From Bacteroidia bacterium (GTDB taxonomy: Bacteria > Bacteroidota > Bacteroidia > JAIBAJ01): a stretch of 32,711 nucleotides of DNA. This document shows positions 8,627 through 15,746 of the stretch, piece by piece. The stretch lies in contig JAIBAJ010000029.1 of NCBI GenBank assembly GCA_019695265.1, positions 1 through 32,711 on the forward strand, given 5' to 3'. Made by a program: the position numbers and the translations under genes. Position 1 is the first letter of the stretch. The number at the start of each line of letters is the position of its first letter. The notes beneath the pieces are model-generated. The model saw only the letters and a list, made by a program, of their open reading frames with translations. It had not been told where the DNA came from and did no database searches.

Positions 8627-9202
8627 TCACTCCTCTTTTCTCACTTTTTCAACTTTCCCAGCCATTTCCCCCAATCCTCCAAACCTCACCGCAATCCAAG
8701 GGTGTGGAAATTCCGTCTCGGGATGAGTTGTAGCCAAAAACACCCCATACATTCCTGCATGGTGGGCAAATTCCATATCACTCAAACGATTGCCTACCAT
8801 GATACTTTTTTCGAAATCAATTTCCGGAAAATCGGTCTTAGCCTGCCACGCCATACCCGGATTGGGCTTGCGGTTGGGTGCAGCATCTTCGATATCAAAG
8901 GCGTAATAAACCTTATCAATGCGACCGCCCGATTCGTTTACCAAGGCTAATAAACGATCAGTAATCTCATTCAAATCCTTCAGTTTGGTAATTCCCCTTC
9001 CAACCCCTTTTTGATTGCTAACTATAACAATCCTTCCAAAAACCTTTGCAAATATGGCCAAGGCCTCCAAAGCGTCTTCATAAAGTTTATAATCCTTCCA
9101 GCCCGAAATATAGCCGTTCCGCTTTTCGTAATTGATTACCCCGTCCCGGTCCAAAAACAAGGTCCAGGTTTTATCGATTTTGCTAAAATCCAATGCTTCC
9201 AC
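8627..9202 (-). CDS. gmhB: HAD-IIIA phosphatase, D-glycero-D-manno-heptose 1,7-bisphosphate 7-phosphatase-like
   Basis: GmhB removes the 7-phosphate from heptose bisphosphate on the way to ADP- or GDP-heptose for lipopolysaccharide. The 191 residues show HAD motif I (LFLDRDGVIN, Asp18 and Asp20), motif II (VIVSNQKGVGRG), a KPNPGM lysine motif III, and a motif IV in MVGNRLSDMEFA where the usual first Asp is Asn. The Cys-His-Cys zinc loop that normally precedes the KP motif in GmhB is absent (YYAFDIEDAAPNRKPNPGM), so this belongs to a zinc-free branch or acts on another sugar phosphate. It directly follows gmhA, which strongly favours the heptose pathway. Confidence 0.8.
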   Translation of the reverse strand: MEALDFSKIDKTWTLFLDRDGVINYEKRNGYISGWKDYKLYEDALEALAIFAKVFGRIVIVSNQKGVGRGITKLKDLNEITDRLLALVNESGGRIDKVYYAFDIEDAAPNRKPNPGMAWQAKTDFPEIDFEKSIMVGNRLSDMEFAHHAGMYGVFLATTHPETEFPHPWIAVRFGGLGEMAGKVEKVRKEE

Positions 9203-9775
9203 CTAAAACAGTCTTGCTTCAACCAATTCACAAAGAATATGGCCCAGTAAAATATGGCATTCTTGTATCCGGGGTGTATCGCCCGATGGAACATTCAATA
9301 AAACATTGCTCAAGGGTTTCAGTTTGCCTCCGCCTTCGCCGGTAAACCCAATGGTTTTCACACCTTTCTCCTTCGCTTTTTCAAAAGCCTTCACAATATT
9401 AGGCGAATTGCCCGAGGTGCTCAATCCAACCAATACGTCGCTTTCCTGCATAATTCCATCCACCAAATGGGCATAAATATCATCATAGCTGAAATCGTTG
9501 GCCAGGGCCGTAATGTAGGAGGTGTTACAGTGAAGCGCTTCGGCAGGTAATGCTTTACGGTTTTTATAAAATCTGCCTGTAAATTCAGCAGCCAAATGTT
9601 GAGCATCGGCCGCACTGCCTCCATTTCCGCAAAAATACACTCGCTTTCCACTTTCAAATGCAACACAAACCAGCTCTATAGCCTGTGCCAGGCGTTCCTG
9701 CAATTCAGCATCCTGAACCAGTTTCAGTTTCACATCGGCCGAAGCCTGCATCAGTTGCTTAATTTCTTCTTTCAT
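9203..9775 (-). CDS. gmhA: Sedoheptulose 7-phosphate isomerase (SIS domain)
   Basis: GmhA converts sedoheptulose 7-phosphate to D-glycero-D-manno-heptose 7-phosphate, the first step of heptose synthesis for cell-surface glycans. The 190 residues form one SIS domain. Recognisable are VYFCGNGGSAADAQHLAAEF (sugar-phosphate loop and catalytic Glu region), LVGLSTSGNSPNIVKAFE, and the C-terminal QECHILLGHILCELVE with the conserved catalytic His. The length is that of the family. The start overlaps the stop of the upstream glycosyltransferase gene by 4 bp (ATGA), and the stop abuts the gmhB-like start, so the three genes are translationally coupled. No hldE or hddA homologue is in view. Confidence 0.93.
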   Translation of the reverse strand: MKEEIKQLMQASADVKLKLVQDAELQERLAQAIELVCVAFESGKRVYFCGNGGSAADAQHLAAEFTGRFYKNRKALPAEALHCNTSYITALANDFSYDDIYAHLVDGIMQESDVLVGLSTSGNSPNIVKAFEKAKEKGVKTIGFTGEGGGKLKPLSNVLLNVPSGDTPRIQECHILLGHILCELVEARLF

Positions 9776-10908
9776 TTGCTTGTTTGGGCTAGTTCAACTA
9801 TACTATCCACCAATACTTTCCAACTATACTTTTTTTTCTCTTCACAAAGATGGGGTAAAAAATGACTTTCTCCCAATCGGTACAACTCTTCCATACGGTC
9901 GGCTATCGATTCCGGATTGGGTTCGGCAATTAAACCGGAATAACCATCCACTACCGAATCGGGCAAACCACCTACACGGGTTACCAACATAGGTTTTTCA
10001 AAATGATAGGCCAATGGGGTTACTCCGCTTTGGGTGGCATTTCGATAAGGTTGAATGACAAAATCTGCGGCACTCAGATAATATTGCACCTCGCTATCCG
10101 AAATAAATTCGGTACGTAAAATTAATTTCTCCCCAATTTCCAGCTCTTTCACCAGTTCATCGTATGGCTTACGGTCTTCATAAAACTCTCCGGCTACCAA
10201 CAAATGAATATCGCTTCCTCTTTCTTTCAAAATCTTCATGCTTCTGAACAAGATATCCAAACCTTTGTATTGTCTGATAAAACCAAAAAACAACACTATC
10301 TTTTTATCTTTTGGCAACTTTAAATAGTCCCTGGCACGTCCTTTCTCTAAGGCTATTCCAAAATTATCGTACAAAGGATGAACCACTAAACGAGATGGGG
10401 CAGCGCTAAAACCCTTTAAATCCTTCCATACTTTTTCGCTCATGGTAATGAAGGCATGAACAGGTTTTACAAAATACCGGGTAAATGCCACATCGCCCGG
10501 TCTCTTCTCGTGCGGAATAACATTATCGGCAATACAAACAATTTTGGTGTGTTTGTTTCCTCTTACCAAGCGTAAAATAGTTCCTAAGCACGGACCCATA
10601 AAAGGCAACCAATAGCGCACCACTACACAATCAGGTTTAAGTTGTCTAAGCTCTTTTCCAACCGAAATCCAGTTCAAAGGATTAACTGAGTTTATCCTTA
10701 CCCGGATATCTAAATCCTTAGGAGGGGCCTCGGTTGAATACTGCGATTTACCCGGAAACAAAAAACCGGGATATTGCAAAGAGAAGGTGTAAATGGTGGT
10801 ATCGAAACCCTGACTTTGAAACTGCCTGGCCAATCGTTCATTAAACGAAGCTAAGCCACCACCCCTAAGTGGATAAGCCGGTCCAATAATTATCACCTTT
10901 TGTTTCAT
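9772..10908 (-). CDS. GT4-family glycosyltransferase
   Basis: This is a GT-B fold retaining glycosyltransferase of 378 residues. The N-terminal acceptor domain starts VIIIGPAYPLRGGGLASFNERLA with the Gly-rich loop. The C-terminal donor domain has KKIVLFFGFIRQYKGLDILF and the sugar-nucleotide region QSGVTPLAYHFEKPMLVTRVGGLPD. The usual E-x7-E motif appears as a variant without the first Glu. It overlaps gmhA by 4 bp, so it probably adds a heptose or a nearby sugar during lipopolysaccharide core or surface glycan synthesis; donor and acceptor cannot be told from sequence. The gene begins about 80 bp from the dispersed repeat at 10991. Confidence 0.88.
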   Translation of the reverse strand: MKQKVIIIGPAYPLRGGGLASFNERLARQFQSQGFDTTIYTFSLQYPGFLFPGKSQYSTEAPPKDLDIRVRINSVNPLNWISVGKELRQLKPDCVVVRYWLPFMGPCLGTILRLVRGNKHTKIVCIADNVIPHEKRPGDVAFTRYFVKPVHAFITMSEKVWKDLKGFSAAPSRLVVHPLYDNFGIALEKGRARDYLKLPKDKKIVLFFGFIRQYKGLDILFRSMKILKERGSDIHLLVAGEFYEDRKPYDELVKELEIGEKLILRTEFISDSEVQYYLSAADFVIQPYRNATQSGVTPLAYHFEKPMLVTRVGGLPDSVVDGYSGLIAEPNPESIADRMEELYRLGESHFLPHLCEEKKKYSWKVLVDSIVELAQTSK

Positions 10909-10990
10909 TTCCCGGACAAAGATAGTTGGGGAAAGGATTGATTCATGCCCCTAACTTTTTCCTGGCCATTGTTAGATTTTTTATTCATTT

Positions 10991-11143
10991 GGCGGGCCCC
11001 CTTCGCCCTACTTTATTGCCTGCGAAACCCAAATATCCTGCACCGGGCTTCGGGTCACGCTATCGGCTGTAGTCCTCGGCCCACTTGGCTAGCGCCGCGT
11101 GCTCCTGTGGGCTACTTGCCTCTATCGTTGCCCGATGGTGCAA
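10991..11143 (+). repeat. Structured dispersed repeat, copy B (153 bp)
   Basis: Same element as at 8236. Here the terminal hairpin is the variant GGCG-...-CGCC, the linker is the longest, and the inner stem reads CCAC against GTGC with one mismatch around GGC-TAGC-GCC. It directly precedes the left palindrome array of the transposase locus. Confidence 0.85.
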
Positions 11144-11176
11144 ACCCAAGCTCACCCCTTCTTACCCATCCCCCCC

Positions 11177-11371
11177 GACCCCAGCGGGGTCACATATCGG
11201 TACAAAATCCCAATCCTTTACCCTCTCCTCCCCCCGACCCCAGCGGGGTCACATATCAATACAAAACCCCAATCCCTTTACCCTCTCCTCCCCCCGACCC
11301 CAGCGGGGTCACATATCAATACAAAACCCTAATCCCTTTACCCTCCCCTCCCCCCCGACCCCATCGGGGTC
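11177..11371 (+). repeat. Left REP-like palindrome array (4 units, 59-61 bp apart)
   Basis: Four copies of GACCCCAGCGGGGTC (the last is GACCCCATCGGGGTC) start at 11177, 11236, 11296 and 11357, each followed by ACATATC or AAATATC and then TACAAAA. The spacer is a pyrimidine-rich stretch that is itself repeated. Each unit is a perfect or near-perfect hairpin. The array lies just past the 3' end of the transposase gene and is inverted relative to the array at 12043, as in REP-transposase systems. Confidence 0.85.
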
Positions 11372-11436
11372 AAATATCGATACAAAATCTAGGAAGCATT
11401 TCGGATTTTTCCTTCCTGCATTGAAATTTCATCCTT

Positions 11437-11895
11437 TCATTGCCATTCGAATAAATATTCCTTTTTATAAGGAACTTCAAACTTTTCTAATAAGGCCATG
11501 AATTCCGCTTGGAAAGATTTTTTGGAATGATGCTCCTTTTGATTCTCAATATAACGAATCACACGAGACTTTTCAGATTCTGCATATGAAAAAGCCCCAA
11601 ACCCAATTTGCCAATAAAACTTAGAAGGGGTCAACCCATTTGTATTTATCCAAACATTGGTGGATTTCTTTATTTCCCTTACCAAATCAGAAAGATTACA
11701 ATCTGGATTCATTCCAATGAATAAATGCAGATGGTCTGGCATACCATTTATTGCCAACATTTTCTGCCCCTTATTTTGAACAATTCCGGTAATGTATTTA
11801 TAAAGGTCCTTTTCCCATTGCGGATTAATTAATGATTGCCGCCCTTTAACAGTTAAGACTAATTGAATGTAAATTTTTGAAAATGTATTTGCCAT
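11437..11895 (-). CDS. IS200-like Y1 transposase, likely REP-associated tyrosine transposase (RAYT-like)
   Basis: Y1 HUH transposases cut and join single-stranded DNA at hairpins. The 152-residue protein has the HUH motif in MPDHLHLFIGMN, the QIGFGAFSYAESE block, and the catalytic Tyr in VIRYIENQKEHHSKKSF, with all key residues present. I chose Met at 11895 (MANTFSKIYIQLVLTVKG) because family members start there; the frame extends 26 further residues upstream but that part is hydrophobic and unlike the family. Inverted arrays of GACCCC palindromes sit on both sides, the arrangement expected when the enzyme recognises these hairpins. It interrupts an envelope gene cluster. No accessory TnpB is present. 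Confidence 0.9.
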   Translation of the reverse strand: MANTFSKIYIQLVLTVKGRQSLINPQWEKDLYKYITGIVQNKGQKMLAINGMPDHLHLFIGMNPDCNLSDLVREIKKSTNVWINTNGLTPSKFYWQIGFGAFSYAESEKSRVIRYIENQKEHHSKKSFQAEFMALLEKFEVPYKKEYLFEWQ

Positions 11896-11988
11896 AAAAA
11901 AAGAATAAAAAATAATCATACAAAGAAATAGGGCGAAACATTTCAATTGGTAAGAACAAAAACCATTAATCAACAGAAAAATTTTTCG

Positions 11989-12006
11989 AAGGATTTAAAA
12001 ATCCTT
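11989..12006. repeat. 8-bp stem hairpin upstream of the Y1 transposase
   Basis: AAGGATTTAAAAATCCTT is a perfect 8+8 bp inverted repeat with a 2-base centre, about 94 bp upstream of the transposase start and followed by TTT. It could be the left-end hairpin of an IS200-type element or a terminator for plus-strand transcription. Confidence 0.5.
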
Positions 12007-12042
12007 TTTGGGGCAATATTTTTAAAAATTTGTTAATCCAAT

Positions 12043-12378
12043 CGATATGTGACCCCGATGGGGTCGTTCGGATTCGCCCATTCTTCCAATAAACCTAACG
12101 ATATGTGACCCCGATGGGGTCGTTCGGATTCGCCCATTCTTCCAATAAACCTAACGATATGTGACCCCGATGGGGTCGGCTGGATCCGGTCATTCATCCA
12201 ATCGATATGTGACCCCGATGGGGTCGGTCGGATCTGGCCATTCATCCTAACGATATGTGACCCCGATGGGGTCGGTCGAATCCGGCCATTCATCCAATTA
12301 ACCTAACGATATGTGACCCCGATGGGGTCGGTTGGATCCGGCCATTCATCCAATCGATATGTGACCCCGATGGGGTCG
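12043..12378 (-). repeat. Right REP-like palindrome array (7 units, periods of 56 or 48 bp)
   Basis: Seven copies of CGATATGTGACCCCGATGGGGTCG, with the 15-bp palindromes starting at 12051, 12107, 12163, 12211, 12259, 12315 and 12363. Spacing is exactly 56, 56, 48, 48, 56 and 48 bp; the 8-bp difference is the presence or absence of an AAACCTAA-like block. Spacers carry repeated GGATCCGGCCATTCATCC-like text. Relative to the left array the unit is inverted, so both arrays point the ATATCG side in opposite senses around the transposase gene. Open frames read through the array are artefacts of its periodicity. Confidence 0.88.
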
Positions 12379-12491
12379 GGGTGATTTAGTCATTGGGAAA
12401 GCCATGGATTGTTTCCAAATGGCGAGGGAAAATGAATCAATAAATTACAAACGGTTAGGAAGAAAGGGGTCAGGGGAAAATAGAATTCTGC

Positions 12492-14264
12492 TTAAATAAG
12501 CTTTAGCGATTCTTCTTTTTTAAACTGTAATTCAAACAATCTCCTGTATGCGCCATTTTCTTTTTGCATGAGTTCGGCATGGCTTCCCTGCTCCACAATT
12601 TCGCCTTTATCCATTACCAAAATACGGTCGGCAAATTGAACTGTTGCTAAACGATGGGCGATAATAATACTGGTTCTTCCTTGGGTTAACTTCTCCAATG
12701 CCGATTGAATTAGCCACTCGCTCTCCGTATCAACTGAAGAGGTTGCTTCGTCTAATATTAGTATTTTAGGATTGTAAACATAGGCTCTTACAAAGGCTAT
12801 CAATTGACGCTGCCCTACCGAAAGCATATTTCCTCTTTCCTTAACATCAAACAAATATGAACCAGGTAATTTTTCTATAAAATCATGGGCACCAATAGCC
12901 TTGGCAGCCTGTTCCATGTCATGCATTGAAATATCCTGATTCAGCAATGAAATGTTATCGGCTATGCTACCCGAAAACAAAAAAACATCTTGCGGTATTG
13001 CTGCAATATTTTGTCTCAAACTGGCCAGTTCATACTCCCTTATATTATGGCCATCCACTAAAATCTGACCCTTGTTGTATTCATAATAGCGGGTTAATAA
13101 ATTGATGATAGATGATTTTCCTGCACCGGTTGCACCAACAATCGCCAATTTCTCCCCTTTACCAACCGAAAAATCAACGCCTTTCAGCACCCAATCCTCA
13201 GCATTGTAAGCAAACCAAACCTCCTTAAACCGTATCTCACCATGAATATCGGAAGCGTTTTTTTCGCCATTATTTTCTATAAACTCTTCGGTATCCAGCA
13301 CTTTGAAAATCCTTTCGGAACTCACCACGCCCATTTGCAAGGTATTGAATTTGTCTGCCAGGTCGCGCATAGGCCGAAACAACATATTGATGTACATAAT
13401 AAAGGCAACAATGCTGCCCGGAGAAGCATTTCCTTCCAGCACATGTTTGGCGCCCCACCAAACCACCAATCCTATGCTGATTGCCGATAAAACTTCTACC
13501 ACAGGTAAAAACACACTGTAGGCCCAAACACTGCGGTTATTGGCATCGCGGTGGTTGGCATTGATGAGCTTAAAAGCTTCCAATTCCTCCTTTTCCCGAT
13601 TGAAAATTTGGATAATGCTCATTCCTGTTATGTGTTCCTGTAAGAATGCGTTTAAGCTGGATACCGCATTTCGAACGTCCTGAAAAGAAGATTTTATAGC
13701 GTTCTTGAACCAGCGAGTAGATAGCAGTAAAAGAGGAACCGTAGAAATGGATATCAAAGTCATTCTCCAATCTACCATCAACATGACCACTACAGCCACC
13801 ACCAATCGAAGTATATCTCCAATAATTACCAGGAATCCTTCCGAAAACACATCGGCCAGGGTTTCAATATCGCTGATGACCCGGGTAACCAAGGTTCCAA
13901 TGGCGGTATTATCGAAGTATTTAAGTCGGAGGTGGGCAATGTGACTAAACAGTTTGGTTCTGACATCGAGAATAACCGCCTGTCCTAAAAAGTTAGTTAG
14001 CCAGGAATAATAAAATTGCAACACCCCTTCCAGCAGAAGCAAGGCCAACATTACCACCACCATCAGTCTTAAGCCTGAAAGGTCAAACTGAGCCACATAA
14101 TTATCGATGGTGTATTGAATCATCATGGGACGAATGGGCCCCAATACAGCCAAAACAATGGTTAATACAAAAGTGGTATACAATTGCGTTCGGTAAGGAT
14201 TGGCATAGGAAAAAACCCTTGCCAAAATCTTCATATCGAATGCTTTACCGGTATTTTCGCTCAC
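12492..14264 (-). CDS. MsbA-like ABC exporter (membrane and ATPase domains fused)
   Basis: A half-size ABC exporter of 590 residues that would work as a homodimer in the inner membrane, probably flipping a lipid or lipid-linked glycan. The N-terminal 330 residues hold the six-helix transmembrane domain (first helices around 20-45 and 60-85). The ATPase domain has Walker A GATGAGKSS, the signature LSVGQRQL, Walker B ILILDEATSSVD and the switch His in IIAHRLATV, all intact. It starts 6 bp after wecB ends, so the two are co-transcribed. Lipid A export is plausible from the surrounding heptose and amino-sugar genes, but drug or peptide export cannot be excluded. Confidence 0.9.
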   Translation of the reverse strand: MSENTGKAFDMKILARVFSYANPYRTQLYTTFVLTIVLAVLGPIRPMMIQYTIDNYVAQFDLSGLRLMVVVMLALLLLEGVLQFYYSWLTNFLGQAVILDVRTKLFSHIAHLRLKYFDNTAIGTLVTRVISDIETLADVFSEGFLVIIGDILRLVVAVVVMLMVDWRMTLISISTVPLLLLSTRWFKNAIKSSFQDVRNAVSSLNAFLQEHITGMSIIQIFNREKEELEAFKLINANHRDANNRSVWAYSVFLPVVEVLSAISIGLVVWWGAKHVLEGNASPGSIVAFIMYINMLFRPMRDLADKFNTLQMGVVSSERIFKVLDTEEFIENNGEKNASDIHGEIRFKEVWFAYNAEDWVLKGVDFSVGKGEKLAIVGATGAGKSSIINLLTRYYEYNKGQILVDGHNIREYELASLRQNIAAIPQDVFLFSGSIADNISLLNQDISMHDMEQAAKAIGAHDFIEKLPGSYLFDVKERGNMLSVGQRQLIAFVRAYVYNPKILILDEATSSVDTESEWLIQSALEKLTQGRTSIIIAHRLATVQFADRILVMDKGEIVEQGSHAELMQKENGAYRRLFELQFKKEESLKLI

Positions 14265-14270
14265 AAGGTT

Positions 14271-15347
14271 TTAATTTTTTCCGGCCAACAATGCCCTGCA
14301 AATGGTATCGCAGGCTTTACCTCCGCCATACAAAGATGAATCGGCAGTGAAATTTTCATTTTTAAAAGTATTCCAGGCTTTTAAAATATGTTCCTTATCG
14401 GCACCAACCAAGGTATTTGCGCCAACATTCACCAATTCAACCCACTCGGTTTGATCGCGGGTAGTGATGCAGAATTTATTAAAAAAGTAGGCTTCTTTTT
14501 GCAAACCTCCACTGTCGGTAATTACCAAGCGGGAATTGGAAGTAAGGCTAATCATATCCACATAACCAACCGGATCAATTACAATAAACCGAGGATGTAG
14601 TCCTTGGCTTTCAATTATTTTTTTAGTTCTGGGGTGCAAAGGCAAAACCACCGGAATTTCGTTGTGTATGGTATTTAAAGCATCTACAATCTGAGACAAG
14701 CGATTGGGGTCGTCTGTGTTCTCGGCCCGATGTAAGGTAGACAATACGTAGTTGGAAGGAGTAAGTCCGAGTTTATTCAAAATGGCCGGACCTGCTTTTT
14801 GAGCATAAAACAAGGCTGCATCTTGCATAACATCGCCCGATAAAACAATTTGGGATGAAAAGTGATCGAAGCCTTCGTTTTTCAGGTTATCGATAGCGGT
14901 TTGGGTAGGACAAAAAAGCCACTGACTAACCCGATCGGTTAAAATTCGATTTACCTCTTCGGGCATTGCCATATTAAAACTACGTAAACCGGCTTCCACG
15001 TGGATAATTGGAACATGGATTTTTACAGCAGCCAGAGCTCCTGCCAAGGTACTGTTGGTATCGCCGTAAACCAACACATAATCAGGATTTTGCTCCTGAA
15101 TTACCTTTTCAATCCCTTCTAACATTCGCCCTGTCATAGCCCCATGCGATAACCCGTTTACTTCCAGGTTAAAGTCGGGTTTAGGTATTTCCATTTCTCT
15201 GAAAAACACTTCACTCATATTTTCGTCGAAATGTTGTCCGGTATGGAGAATCAGCTCTTGTATTTCAGGGTACTTTTTTATTGCCCTTGATAAAGCTCCT
15301 GCTTTTATGAATTGTGGCCTTGCACCAACAATGGTTAATATTTTCAT
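14271..15347 (-). CDS. wecB: UDP-N-acetylglucosamine 2-epimerase (non-hydrolysing)
   Basis: WecB interconverts UDP-GlcNAc and UDP-ManNAc, supplying ManNAc-type sugars for surface polysaccharides. The 358 residues show the family landmarks in order: GARPQFIK at the N-terminus, HTGQHFDENMS, VYGDTNSTLAGALAA, HVEAGLRS, MPEEVNR, LHRAENTDD and TDSGGLQKEA. I use the Met at 15347 (MKILTIVGARPQ); the frame extends 13 residues further but that part is not conserved. It is first of a pair with the ABC exporter. The divergent phosphatase gene lies beyond the dispersed repeat at 15470. Confidence 0.95.
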   Translation of the reverse strand: MKILTIVGARPQFIKAGALSRAIKKYPEIQELILHTGQHFDENMSEVFFREMEIPKPDFNLEVNGLSHGAMTGRMLEGIEKVIQEQNPDYVLVYGDTNSTLAGALAAVKIHVPIIHVEAGLRSFNMAMPEEVNRILTDRVSQWLFCPTQTAIDNLKNEGFDHFSSQIVLSGDVMQDAALFYAQKAGPAILNKLGLTPSNYVLSTLHRAENTDDPNRLSQIVDALNTIHNEIPVVLPLHPRTKKIIESQGLHPRFIVIDPVGYVDMISLTSNSRLVITDSGGLQKEAYFFNKFCITTRDQTEWVELVNVGANTLVGADKEHILKAWNTFKNENFTADSSLYGGGKACDTICRALLAGKN

Positions 15348-15469
15348 AGACAGATTTAGCCGGCAAAGGTAGCTTCTTTCGAACAATAATTTGGCGGTTG
15401 TGGGAGGTAATTAATGGAATATTCCTTTTGCAATTGGATAAAGGATGTATTAGGGTAAACAGCCGGGGC

Positions 15470-15622
15470 TTGCACCCCGGGCAACGATAGAGCCAAGTAG
15501 CCCACAGTACCCCGACGGCCTTAGCCTAGGGGTACGAGGACTACAGGCGATAGCGTGACCCGAACGCCAATTTAAAAATGTTTGAATTTTGCAGGTATTT
15601 TGTTGGCGGAGGGGGCCCGCAT
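15470..15622 (-). repeat. Structured dispersed repeat, copy C (153 bp)
   Basis: Same element as at 8236. This copy has the longest perfect inner helix, GTACCCC paired with GGGGTAC, around GGC-TAAG-GCC. It lies in the intergenic space between the divergent wecB and PhoD-like genes. Confidence 0.85.
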
Positions 15623-15696
15623 CCACATAAATAAACCCTTTTAAACCTAAAATCATTAACAAACAACCTTTTACCATCTTTTAATTATTCGAAATT

Positions 15697-15728
15697 TTTG
15701 CCTCCCAAGGATTTTTGCAATATTTTTG
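15697..15728 (+). promoter_or_regulatory. Bacteroidota-type promoter of the PhoD-like gene
   Basis: TTTG at 15697-15700, a 20-bp spacer, and TATTTTTG at 15721-15728 match the primary-sigma pattern TTTG-N19-21-TAnnTTTG. Transcription should start near 15734, about 13 bp before the ATG at 15747. This excludes the more upstream ATG at 15726 as the start. Confidence 0.7.
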
Positions 15729-15746
15729 TGGAAATTACCCTTTTTA

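Noticed and set aside
10945-11501. Overlapping plus-strand open frames of 77-159 codons rich in Pro and repeated peptides
   Set aside because: They translate the dispersed repeat and the tandem GACCCC palindromes in several frames at once; the periodic peptides come from the DNA repeats, not from a gene.
12033-12293. 86-codon minus-strand open frame with repeated TPSGSHI peptide
   Set aside because: It is a by-product of the 48/56-bp repeat array, with no family resemblance and no promoter.
11177-12378. Reading the regularly spaced repeats as CRISPR arrays
   Set aside because: The units are short palindromes, the spacers repeat each other, periods differ between the two arrays, and the repeat does not match the tracrRNA anti-repeat.
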